Shown here: positions 23,241 to 31,180 of the stretch, in pieces
Layout of the letters: the number at the start of each line of letters is the position of its first letter
Numbering within the stretch: position 1 is the first letter of the stretch
NCBI GenBank assembly: GCA_905214675.1
Contig: CAJMMS010000010.1
Span: forward strand, 1-46,124
Reading direction: 5' to 3'
From: an uncultured bacterium
GTDB lineage: Bacteria > Bacillota > Clostridia > Lachnospirales > Lachnospiraceae
DNA length: 46,124 nucleotides
Notes under the pieces: generated by a model
Seen by the model: only the letters and a program-made list of their open reading frames with translations
The model's database searches: none
Told to the model about the DNA's origin: nothing
Position numbers and translations under genes: made by a program

Positions 23241-25865
23241 TTATTTTGCCTCGTACCAGTTTTCCCCGGTATGCATATCGATTTCCAGGCATACCTTCAG
23301 TTTTGCCGCACCGTGCATTTCTTCTGCAAGAATCTGTTTTACGGTATCCAGTTCTTCTTTTGCCGCCTCGATCAGCAGTTCATCGTGTACCTGAAGAAGC
23401 AGTCTGGATCTTAACTGTTCCGCTTTCAACCGCTCATTGACACGGATCATGGCAATCTTGATGATATCGGCTGCTGTTCCCTGGATTGGTGCATTCATCG
23501 CCACACGTTCTCCGAAAGAGCGCTGCATAAAGTTCGAGGAAGAAAGTTCCGGAACTGGTCTTCTCCTGCCAAACAGCGTCGTAACATAACCTTTTTCCTT
23601 TGCATCTGCCACGGTCTGATCCAGAAACTGTTTGATGCCCGGATATGTCTCGAAATATTTTTCAATATATTCTGCGGCTTCTTTTCTGGAAATGCTTAAG
23701 TCCTGACTTAAGCCAAACGAACTGATACCATAAACAATGCCGAAATTGACTGCCTTGGCATTTCTTCGCTGCAACGCCGTCACCTCATCAAATGGCACAT
23801 GAAAGACCTGGGATGCCGTGATCCGGTGGATATCCTGCGCTTCCCGGTATGCCTCGATCAGCCGCTCATCCCCGGAAATGTGTGCCAGCACACGCAGCTC
23901 GATCTGTGAGTAGTCAGCATCTACAAAAACAAAACCCTCTTCCGGGATAAAAACTTTGCGGATCATTCTGCCAAGTTCCATACGGATCGGGATGTTCTGC
24001 AGATTCGGTTCGGTGCTGCTGATACGCCCCGTTGCCGTGATCGTCTGATGGAATTTGCTGTGGATTCTTCCATCTGCCGCAATGTAACCTGCCAGTCCGT
24101 CTGCGTAGGTGGATTTGAGTTTTGCAAGCTGACGGTACTCCAGAATATAGGACACGATCGGTGCCTCCGGTGCCAGTTTCTCCAGCACATCGGCTGCCGT
24201 CGAGTAGCCTGTCTTTGTTTTCTTTCCATACGGAAGCTGCAGTTTTTCAAATAAAATCACACCGAGCTGCTTTGGAGAATTGATGTTAAACGTCTCTCCC
24301 GCCAGGTCGTAGATCGTCTTTTCCAGTTCTTTGATCCGTCCGGATAACTGCTCACCATATTGTTTCAGTGCTGCCCCATCTGCACGGATACCAGCTTTTT
24401 CCATGTCATAAAGCGTATATACAAGCGGCATTTCAATCTCCTGGAACAGATCCCACATACCGCTCTCTTTTAACTTTTCTTCCAGCTTCGCTTTTCCTTC
24501 CAGACAGGTATACGTACCATAGCAGGCTGCATTTTTCACTGCCGTATCATCCGAAGATCCAAATCCTTCTTTCCCAAGCAGTTCCTGCGTAGACGGGATC
24601 AGAAGATCCAGACATTCTTTTGCAATATCCTCATATCCATAAGTATCCTTGAGCGGGTTCAAAAGATACATGGCGATTGCTGCATCAAAGAGATTTTTCT
24701 TTTCCACATGCAGATACGAAAGCTGCTCCTTGACATTCATCGTGACAGCCGTATCCGCTTTTTCCAGAACTTCTGCCATTTTTTCACAGAGATACTGACC
24801 GGTCACAAAGCCCTGTGCCGGAATATAATAAATCTTTTCTTTCTCCCAGCCAAGAGAGACACCTTTTACTTCTCCTTTGTGAGAAATGACAGAAAAGCTC
24901 ACAAGCACTGCCCCCGCTGCCTGTGCAAACACTGCTTCTGCCTCGCCAAAATCCTCCACTGCATAAAAATACTGTTCCACTTTCTGATCCGGTGCATCGC
25001 ACTGAAATCTTCCAAGAAGATTCTTAAACTCCAGCTTTTTGAACAGGGCAAAGGCTTCCGGCGTGTACAGATCGGTAAGTCTTGCATCTTCCAATACAAA
25101 ATCAACCGGGCTGTCCGTATTGATCGTTGCCAGCTTTTTGCTCAGCACTGCCAGATCATAGTGCTCCAGAAAGGCATTTTTCGCCTTGGCCGGCTTGATC
25201 TCTTCCACATGGGCGTAAGCATTCTCGATCGTACCATATGCCACAACCAGCTTGGTCGCTGTCTTTTCACCGACCCCCGGAAGTCCTGGAATATTGTCAG
25301 AAGCATCCCCCATCATCGCCTTCAGTTCTATGATCTGCGGCGGTGTCACCTGGTATTTTTCCAGCACTTCTTTCGCATGGTAATCCTCGATCTCTGTGCC
25401 GGTTCGTTTTGTCTTTGGCATACGGATCATGATGTGCTCCGTTGCAAGCTGCAAAAGATCCCGGTCTCCGGAAACTACCGAAACTTCCAGTCCTTCCTTT
25501 TCCATCCGCTTTGCAACCGTTCCCAGCAGGTCATCTGCCTCATAACCTTCCTTCATCAGAAGCGGAACCCCCATCGCCGTCAGCACTTCTTTCATCACCG
25601 GCACCTGTTCATGAAGCTGCGGTGGCTGTGGCTTTCTCGTTCCTTTATAAGCATCGTACATTTTATGACGGAAGGTCGGTGCTTTCAGGTCAAAAGCAAC
25701 CGCCAGATACTGCGGCTGTTCTTCCGCAAGGATTTTAAATAAAATATTTAAAAAACCATAGACCGCATTTGTATGCAGCCCTTCCGAGTTGGTCAGTTCC
25801 GGCACTCCGTAAAATGCCCGGTTCAAAATACTGTGGCCGTCGATCAAAACGAGTTTCTCTCTCAA
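23241..25865 (-). CDS. polA: DNA polymerase I (proofreading domain degenerate)
   Basis: Pol I removes RNA primers and fills gaps in replication and repair. A TTG at 25865 (REKLVLIDGHSILNRAFYG) has AGAGGA at good distance and gives 874 residues; an ATG eight codons upstream overlaps the previous stop and lacks a ribosome binding site. Residues about 1-290 are the 5' nuclease (YEADDLLGT, VVSGDRDLLQL, GDASDNIPGLPGVGEKTA). Residues about 300-470 match the 3'-5' exonuclease but its acidic residues are lost: SFSV and DAAIAMYLL stand where DxE and the last Asp motif should be. The polymerase domain is intact (VFVDADYSQIELRVLAHIS, RRNAKAVNFGIVYGIS, VHDELL). Loss of proofreading is known in many Firmicutes PolA proteins. 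Confidence 0.97.
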   Translation of the reverse strand: MREKLVLIDGHSILNRAFYGVPELTNSEGLHTNAVYGFLNILFKILAEEQPQYLAVAFDLKAPTFRHKMYDAYKGTRKPQPPQLHEQVPVMKEVLTAMGVPLLMKEGYEADDLLGTVAKRMEKEGLEVSVVSGDRDLLQLATEHIMIRMPKTKRTGTEIEDYHAKEVLEKYQVTPPQIIELKAMMGDASDNIPGLPGVGEKTATKLVVAYGTIENAYAHVEEIKPAKAKNAFLEHYDLAVLSKKLATINTDSPVDFVLEDARLTDLYTPEAFALFKKLEFKNLLGRFQCDAPDQKVEQYFYAVEDFGEAEAVFAQAAGAVLVSFSVISHKGEVKGVSLGWEKEKIYYIPAQGFVTGQYLCEKMAEVLEKADTAVTMNVKEQLSYLHVEKKNLFDAAIAMYLLNPLKDTYGYEDIAKECLDLLIPSTQELLGKEGFGSSDDTAVKNAACYGTYTCLEGKAKLEEKLKESGMWDLFQEIEMPLVYTLYDMEKAGIRADGAALKQYGEQLSGRIKELEKTIYDLAGETFNINSPKQLGVILFEKLQLPYGKKTKTGYSTAADVLEKLAPEAPIVSYILEYRQLAKLKSTYADGLAGYIAADGRIHSKFHQTITATGRISSTEPNLQNIPIRMELGRMIRKVFIPEEGFVFVDADYSQIELRVLAHISGDERLIEAYREAQDIHRITASQVFHVPFDEVTALQRRNAKAVNFGIVYGISSFGLSQDLSISRKEAAEYIEKYFETYPGIKQFLDQTVADAKEKGYVTTLFGRRRPVPELSSSNFMQRSFGERVAMNAPIQGTAADIIKIAMIRVNERLKAEQLRSRLLLQVHDELLIEAAKEELDTVKQILAEEMHGAAKLKVCLEIDMHTGENWYEAK

Positions 25866-25885
25866 TGTTCCAGTCCTCTTTTCTA

Positions 25886-26434
25886 TCATTTCACTTTATT
25901 CTGCTGCTTTTTTTGTTGTTTTTCCGTTGCTTTTTCAGTCGTTCTTTCAGTCGTTTTCTCTGTTGTTTTTTCTGTCTGTTTCTTTTTCTTTGATTTTTGC
26001 CGGCTTTTCTTTTTCTGTGTTTCTGTCTGTTTTTGAGCCGGCTTTTCACTGTGCATGGATAAAAACTGACTGATCGGATTGTGTTCTATCGTTCCATACT
26101 GCCACAGATCCACCTGTGCCATCAGAATAAGCACCAGAAGCATCTCTGCCAGCATCATGATTCCCATGCGATAGATCCGGGAAACTTTCGTTCTCCATAC
26201 ATAAAAGCGGCTTTCTTCCAGTCGGTTCTGCAACGCTTTTTTCACATTGTAGACCTGACCGGTTTCGTCTTTATCCAGACGTGCCAATGTATAATGCACG
26301 GTATAGTATATCTCCAGTTCTTCATAACATTCATCACAAGTATCGATATGTTCCAGAAACTCTTCCAGCTCTTTGTCATTTAATTTTCTGGTAATATAGG
26401 ATGTTACCAGAGACTGCGCTTTTTTACAATCCAT
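25886..26434 (-). CDS. Zinc-finger anti-sigma-like membrane protein with Thr/Lys/Gln-rich tail
   Basis: The start is the ATG of MDCKKAQSLVTSYITRKL behind GGAG, giving 182 residues. Residues 1-45 match the zf-HC2 anti-sigma/zinc-finger pattern (LEHIDTCDECYEELEIYY, i.e. H-x3-C-x2-C). One membrane helix follows near residues 92-115 (MGIMMLAEMLLVLILM). The tail from about residue 130 is low complexity: Lys-rich, then TEKTTEKTTERTTEKATEKQ. With the finger inside the cell the tail would be outside. No ECF sigma factor gene is adjacent: polA follows 20 bases away and a terminator precedes. It may be an orphan anti-sigma factor, or a zinc-finger membrane protein of another role. Confidence 0.7.
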   Translation of the reverse strand: MDCKKAQSLVTSYITRKLNDKELEEFLEHIDTCDECYEELEIYYTVHYTLARLDKDETGQVYNVKKALQNRLEESRFYVWRTKVSRIYRMGIMMLAEMLLVLILMAQVDLWQYGTIEHNPISQFLSMHSEKPAQKQTETQKKKSRQKSKKKKQTEKTTEKTTERTTEKATEKQQKKQQNKVK

Positions 26435-26456
26435 ATCTTTCTCCGTTGTTTTCTTC

Positions 26457-26514
26457 AAAAAATGTGAAACCCTTTCATCAGAAACAGCACTCCTGTCAAG
26501 AGAAAAGGGCTTCA
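26457..26514 (-). terminator. Terminator after the choline-binding-repeat gene
   Basis: Arms 26465-26475 and 26504-26514 form an 11-bp stem in minus-strand RNA (TGAAGCCCTTT with AAAGGGTTTCA, one G-U pair), with a 28-base loop, followed by CATTTTTT. It lies 33 bases after the stop of the cell-wall-binding gene. The loop contains TTGACA but no matching -10 box. Confidence 0.55.
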
Positions 26515-26547
26515 CATAATCTGTGTAATCTTTGATCCGGATGTCTT

Positions 26548-27531
26548 TTAATAATTTGTGCAGGCACCATCTTTGCCAAATGTATAGATTTTCTTCGAGC
26601 CGTCCGTTAATGTAAAGCGGATGGAAATATCTTTTGCCATACTTCCTTTTGGATAGGTTGTGCCATTTGCCTTTGTTTTGCTGCGGAAGAAATAATAATA
26701 GTTGTTGCTGATCTTACACCAGCCAGTCATCATCTCTCCGCGTGTTGCCGTCCTGGTATCCATAAAATACGTCTGATTTTTGACCTGAAGCCATCCGGTA
26801 TGCATAAGTCCGGTGGAATCAAAGAAATATCTCTTTTTGTTTATGGTTCTCCATCCGGTCACCATCTTATTCTTCTTATAATATCTCCATTGATCTCCAT
26901 AACCAACCCAGCCCGTTTTATTTTTATTTGTACGACGGTCATCACGGTAATCTGCTACATAATTGCCATCCACACCTACATACTTATCACCGATCCAGGT
27001 ATCTTTGGCGATTTTACCGTCTGCACCCAGATACATCTGTTTGGTTTTGTATTTTACCCATTTACTGGTCTGCAGGACACCTCTTTTATTGAAATAGTAC
27101 GTACTTCCATTTACTTTCTTCCAGCCGGTCAATGCATATCCTTTTTTGTCAAAATAGTAGGTCTTTCCATTGATGGTGAGCCACTGACGCTTCGGACGCT
27201 TGCTTCCGTCCCCATAAGAATACCAGATCTTTCCGGAAGCCGTTTTTTTCAGGCCTGCTTTCGGATACACTTTCTGAAGAACGCCATCCTCACCAAATAC
27301 ATAGGTTGTACCCTGGATTTTGCGGATCCCGGTAAACATCACACCCGTTTTCCGGTGAAAATAATAACGCTTCTCTCCCAACGTCAGCCAACCTTTCTGC
27401 ATCGTACCATCTTCTTTGTAGTAGTGCGTCTGATTTTCTACGGTTTTAAAACCGCCCTCCGCAAATACCGTCATGGATAACAACATGCTCATCAGTAAAA
27501 TCGCGATCAGTGTGAACCCCTTTTTCTTCAT
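26548..27531 (-). CDS. Surface protein made of choline-binding-type (CW_binding_1) repeats
   Basis: The 327-residue product has a signal peptide (MKKKGFTLIAILLMSMLLSM, cleaved after VFAEG) and then only tandem, about 20-residue, Gly-Trp/aromatic repeats such as GWLTLGEKRYYFHRKTGVM, GWKKVNGSTYYFNKRGVLQ, GWRTINKKRYFFDSTGLMH and GWLQVKNQTYFMD; about eight to ten can be counted. Such repeats bind choline or other wall decorations non-covalently. No catalytic domain is present, so it may be an adhesin or wall-shaping factor, or work with another protein. The ATG at 27531 follows GGGGAG. It is 25 bases after rnfB and may be read from the rnf promoter. Confidence 0.87.
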   Translation of the reverse strand: MKKKGFTLIAILLMSMLLSMTVFAEGGFKTVENQTHYYKEDGTMQKGWLTLGEKRYYFHRKTGVMFTGIRKIQGTTYVFGEDGVLQKVYPKAGLKKTASGKIWYSYGDGSKRPKRQWLTINGKTYYFDKKGYALTGWKKVNGSTYYFNKRGVLQTSKWVKYKTKQMYLGADGKIAKDTWIGDKYVGVDGNYVADYRDDRRTNKNKTGWVGYGDQWRYYKKNKMVTGWRTINKKRYFFDSTGLMHTGWLQVKNQTYFMDTRTATRGEMMTGWCKISNNYYYFFRSKTKANGTTYPKGSMAKDISIRFTLTDGSKKIYTFGKDGACTNY

Positions 27532-27556
27532 TGTGATAAATCTCCCCTTTCTTTTT

Positions 27557-28363
27557 CTATGCTTCTGTTTTCGGTCCGGTAAAAACGTGTTTCGGACAGA
27601 CAGACGCACAGGTTCCACAACCAGTACATTTTGCAGTATCGACATATGCCAGATTGTTCTCAACGGTAACTGCTCCCGAAGGACATTCTTTCTGGCACTT
27701 CTTACATCCGATACAACCCGCATCACATGCCTGCATAACCTGTTTTCCTTTATCTCTGGAAGAACAGCGTACCAGATAACGGCTGTCATACGGTACCAGT
27801 TCGATCAGATGGCGTGGGCAATGTTCCACACAGGCTCCACAAGCTTTGCATTTTTCTTTGTCTACCACTGCTACTCCATTTATAACATGAATTGCATCAA
27901 ATGAACAGACCTTTTCGCAGGTTCCGTCTCCGATACATCCATAATGACAGGTTTTCGGTCCGCCTCCCGGAACAAAATCCATCATTTCACAGTCATGAAC
28001 TCCATAATAATGATAAGATTCTTTTGCTTTCTCACAGGTTCCGCCGCATTTTACAAAAGCAACTTTTCGGATACTCTCTCCTGCTTCCTGTCCCATGATC
28101 TTAGCGATCTTTGCTGCCACGGCATCTCCCCCTACCGGACAGCCATTTACCGGGGCTTCTCCGTTTGCGATCGCTTTTGCCATCGCATCACAGCCTGCAT
28201 AGCCGCAGCCGCCGCAGTTATTTCCCGGAAGCTGCTCTCTTACCTGCTGCTCTTTTTCATCGATCTCTACTGCAAATTTTTTCCCTGCCACACCGAGGAA
28301 GAGTCCCAGAAGCAGTCCGGTACCTCCTACGATCACAGCCGCAAGTATGATCTCCATGCTCAT
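27557..28363 (-). CDS. rnfB: Rnf complex subunit RnfB
   Basis: RnfB is the ferredoxin-accepting iron-sulfur subunit of the ion-translocating ferredoxin:NAD+ oxidoreductase. The 268 residues have one N-terminal membrane helix, the Fe-S motif CGGCGYAGCDAMAKAI near residue 50, a further cluster region (CGGTCEKA, CHYGCIGDGTCEKVC) and two C-terminal ferredoxin-type clusters (CKACGACVEHCP, CIGCKKCQKECP, CTGCGTCASVCP). It starts with ATG behind AAGGAGG. It is the last gene of rnfCDGEAB. Confidence 0.97.
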   Translation of the reverse strand: MSMEIILAAVIVGGTGLLLGLFLGVAGKKFAVEIDEKEQQVREQLPGNNCGGCGYAGCDAMAKAIANGEAPVNGCPVGGDAVAAKIAKIMGQEAGESIRKVAFVKCGGTCEKAKESYHYYGVHDCEMMDFVPGGGPKTCHYGCIGDGTCEKVCSFDAIHVINGVAVVDKEKCKACGACVEHCPRHLIELVPYDSRYLVRCSSRDKGKQVMQACDAGCIGCKKCQKECPSGAVTVENNLAYVDTAKCTGCGTCASVCPKHVFTGPKTEA

Positions 28364-28379
28364 CCGCCACTCCTCCTTC

Positions 28380-28955
28380 CTATTTCAGACTGGAAAATCC
28401 AAAGAATGCGATCGCCATCAGACATGCTGTAAGAAGAACGATCGGCGATCCTTTAAAAGATTCCGGTACATCATTGTATTCTGTTTTTTCACGGATACCC
28501 GCCATCAGCACGATCGCGATCGTAAATCCGACTGCCGTAGCCAGACCATTTACCACGCTCTCCAGGATGCCATAGCTTTTCTGTACGTTGATCAGCGCCA
28601 CACCAAGTACTGCACAGTTTGTCGTGATCAGCGGCAGGTAAACACCCAGTGCATTGTACAGAGAAGGGCTGCTCTTTTTTAAGAACATCTCCACAAACTG
28701 TACCAGTGCCGCAATGACCAGGATAAACACGATCGTCTGAAGGTACGTCACATTCAGCGGAAGGAGCAGGAATTTATAGATCAGAGCCGTGATGAAAGAC
28801 GAGATCGTGATAACGAAAATAACGGCTCCGCCCATGCCTGCTGCGGTATTCATTTTCTTTGATACCCCAAGAAATGCACACAGTCCCAAAAACTGGCTTA
28901 AAACAACGTTGTTGATCAACGCAGTTCCGACTGCGATCATAAGTAATTCTCTCAT
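28380..28955 (-). CDS. rnfA: Rnf complex subunit RnfA
   Basis: RnfA is an integral membrane subunit (191 residues, six predicted helices) homologous to NqrE and RnfE. MRELLMIAVGTALINNVVLS and LGLCAFLGVSKKMNTAAGMG carry the conserved N-terminal helix with Cys (LCAFLG) that holds part of the intramembrane Fe-S centre in related complexes. The start overlaps the rnfE stop by four bases (ATGA). Confidence 0.97.
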   Translation of the reverse strand: MRELLMIAVGTALINNVVLSQFLGLCAFLGVSKKMNTAAGMGGAVIFVITISSFITALIYKFLLLPLNVTYLQTIVFILVIAALVQFVEMFLKKSSPSLYNALGVYLPLITTNCAVLGVALINVQKSYGILESVVNGLATAVGFTIAIVLMAGIREKTEYNDVPESFKGSPIVLLTACLMAIAFFGFSSLK

Positions 28956-29635
28956 AACGTCTCCCCTCCTTTACAGGAACTTGCACAGGAGGCACATTCT
29001 CCGGTGCAGCCGCTTCCGATCTTGGTCTCTTTTCCTTTTTCCTGCATGTTTCGTTTCACGCGGTTCTGGGCTGCCGTCAGAAGAGACAGGACCAGAAAGG
29101 CTCCAGGGGCAAGGATAAAGATGGTGATCGGCTGATAGAAAGAAGGCATCACCTGAACACCGAAAATGGTTCCGGCTCCGATCAGCTCTCGCACGATACC
29201 GATGCTGGCAAGACCGATGGTAAAACCAAGTCCCATGCCGACACCGTCAAAAAACGACGGAATGACCGGGTTTAAAGAAGCATAGGCTTCCGCTCTTCCA
29301 AGGATGATACAGTTTACTACGATCAGCGGAATATAAATACCAAGACTCTGATACAGAGACGGCACATATGCCTGAAGCAAAAACTGTACGATCGTTACAA
29401 AAGATGCCACAACCACGATAAAGGCCGGCATACGCACACCGTTCGGAATGACTTTACGAAGTGCCGAGATCATCAGGTTTGACATGGCAAGGATCACGGT
29501 TGTCGTAAGTCCCATGCCAAGTCCGTTCATCGCTGAGGTCGTGACTGCAAGCGTCGGACACATACCAAGCATCAGCACAAACGTCGGATTCTCTTTGATA
29601 ATACCGTTATATAAACGTTCTCCTGCTTTACTCAT
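28952..29635 (-). CDS. rnfE: Rnf complex subunit RnfE, with Cys-rich C-terminal tail
   Basis: RnfE is the paralogue of RnfA (227 residues); GMCPTLAVTTSAMNGLGMG holds the conserved membrane Cys. The membrane part ends near residue 190. The last about 25 residues are unusual: IGSGCTGECASCASSCKG contains four cysteines spaced C-x3-C-x2-C-x3-C, resembling a metal or Fe-S ligand set. This tail is beyond the family core and its function is unknown. It overlaps rnfG and rnfA by 4 bases each. Confidence 0.95.
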   Translation of the reverse strand: MSKAGERLYNGIIKENPTFVLMLGMCPTLAVTTSAMNGLGMGLTTTVILAMSNLMISALRKVIPNGVRMPAFIVVVASFVTIVQFLLQAYVPSLYQSLGIYIPLIVVNCIILGRAEAYASLNPVIPSFFDGVGMGLGFTIGLASIGIVRELIGAGTIFGVQVMPSFYQPITIFILAPGAFLVLSLLTAAQNRVKRNMQEKGKETKIGSGCTGECASCASSCKGGETL

Positions 29636-30252
29636 TGTAAGATACCTCCTTCCTTAAGGCTTTCATAAAAGCGAAGTCCTGCATTGACACCGTTTGTCAC
29701 CGCTTTGGAGGTAAAGGTCGCTCCGCTGATCGCATCGATCTCGTTTTCTGCGGAGGCACCGCTTTTTGTAACTACGAACTGGTCTACGGTTTTTCCTGCG
29801 AACTGCCCTTTGAATTCTTCGTCTTTTGCACGCATGCCAAGTCCGGCTGTCTCACTTAAGGAAAGCATCTCCACACCTGTCACCGTTCCGTCTGTACTGA
29901 CACCCATGGAAAAATTGATGTCACCGCCGTATCCTTCATGCGAAGTAATGTTCATAACAACGCCGGTCACAGTTCCGTCTTTTTCTGCCAGATAAAAATC
30001 TTCCATGGTATCGGCTATGCCAAATCCGGCCTCATCCAGGACATCGGCTGCTTTTGTGAGCAGTTCTTCTTTGTTATCCGGCTCCATCAGATCCTGTGCA
30101 TCCGGAAATACGGCAAGATAAGCTTCTTTCTGTGCTTTTTCCTCTGCCTGTGCGATCGGCTGCTTTGTAATACTGTATACCGCTCCAAGCAACAGCCCGG
30201 AAACCAGTGTGATCGCCATCAGTACCAGTGCTTCTTTTACAATCTTATTCAT
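29632..30252 (-). CDS. rnfG: Rnf complex subunit RnfG
   Basis: RnfG carries a covalently bound FMN on the outer side of the membrane. The ATG at 30252 (MNKIVKEALVLMAITLVSGL) follows AAGGAGG; an upstream in-frame start lies inside rnfD and is rejected. It has one N-terminal membrane helix; the flavinylation motif is SGATFTSKAVTNGV, with Thr as the flavin-bearing residue. It is 206 residues and overlaps rnfD by 8 bases. Confidence 0.97.
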   Translation of the reverse strand: MNKIVKEALVLMAITLVSGLLLGAVYSITKQPIAQAEEKAQKEAYLAVFPDAQDLMEPDNKEELLTKAADVLDEAGFGIADTMEDFYLAEKDGTVTGVVMNITSHEGYGGDINFSMGVSTDGTVTGVEMLSLSETAGLGMRAKDEEFKGQFAGKTVDQFVVTKSGASAENEIDAISGATFTSKAVTNGVNAGLRFYESLKEGGILQ

Positions 30253-31180
30253 GCTTTTTTCCTCCTTTCCCAAATGCCGTCGGAGGTGTAACTTTTTCAA
30301 TCAGCGGCACCAGAAGGTTTGAAAGAATGATCGCGTAAGATACGCCCTCCGATGCACTTCCAAGGAAACGGAACACCCCGGTAAGAATACCGATGATGCA
30401 TCCATACACGATCTGACCGTTCTTAGTAATCGGTGAGGTCACATAATCCGTTGCCATAAAAAACGTACCAAGCATCAGTCCGCCTGCACAAAGCTGTGCT
30501 GCCAGAAAAGAAAGATCAAACCCGTGTCCGCCAAATAAAATAGCAAAAACAGAGAAGGAAAGCAGACAGGATAACGGGATCCGAAGATCGATCACTTTAA
30601 ATACCAGAAGGATCACCGCACCGATCAGGATTGCCAGCGTTGATGTCTCACCGATCGTTCCTGCTGTTTTTCCGAGAAACAGGTTTAAAACATTCACGCT
30701 CTCGCCGGCTTTCATGGCTGCAAGCGGCGTTGCCCCGGATACTGCATCGTATGTAAAGTCCGTCATTTTTCCAGCAAATGAAATCAGGAGAAAACATCTT
30801 GCTGCGAGAGCCGGATTCATAAAGTTCTGTCCCAGTCCTCCAAAAAGCTGTTTTACAAACAGAATGGCAAAAACAGAACCGAGTACCGGAAGATACCATG
30901 GTGCAGACGCCGGAAGGTTCAGTGCCAGCAGAAGCCCTGTCACTTCTGCACTGCGATCATCGACTGTCACTTTTTTATGCATCAGTTTTTCGTAAACATA
31001 CTCTGTGAGCACGCTGCCTGTCACAGACAGCACGATTACTTTTAACGCATCGATTCCAAAATTTATGACACCAAATATGGTTGCCGGAAGCAGTGCGATC
31101 AGCACAAGGCTCATCAGGTCGCTGCTTTTTCTCTTATCCCGGATGTGCGGATTTGATGATATGTTCCACATTTCAGTCAT
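30245..31180 (-). CDS. rnfD: Rnf complex subunit RnfD
   Basis: RnfD is a polytopic membrane subunit (311 residues, about 8-10 helices) with a covalent FMN on the Thr in SGATPLAAMKAGE. The last part, FMATDYVTSPITKNGQIVYG, is a family signature. It overlaps rnfC by 4 bases. With RnfG it forms the flavin relay of the ion pump. Confidence 0.97.
   Translation of the reverse strand: MTEMWNISSNPHIRDKRKSSDLMSLVLIALLPATIFGVINFGIDALKVIVLSVTGSVLTEYVYEKLMHKKVTVDDRSAEVTGLLLALNLPASAPWYLPVLGSVFAILFVKQLFGGLGQNFMNPALAARCFLLISFAGKMTDFTYDAVSGATPLAAMKAGESVNVLNLFLGKTAGTIGETSTLAILIGAVILLVFKVIDLRIPLSCLLSFSVFAILFGGHGFDLSFLAAQLCAGGLMLGTFFMATDYVTSPITKNGQIVYGCIIGILTGVFRFLGSASEGVSYAIILSNLLVPLIEKVTPPTAFGKGGKKHE

Noticed and set aside
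24708..25742. Plus-strand open frame of 344 codons
   Set aside because: Antisense of polA; no start signals or motifs.
25910..26010. CRISPR-like repeat array
   Set aside because: Periodicity is that of T-E-K-T codons inside a gene, with no constant repeats and unique spacers. No CRISPR array was seen anywhere in the window.
26494..26499. TTGACA as a promoter of the anti-sigma-like gene
   Set aside because: No -10-like sequence at 15-19 bases; it lies in the loop of a probable terminator.
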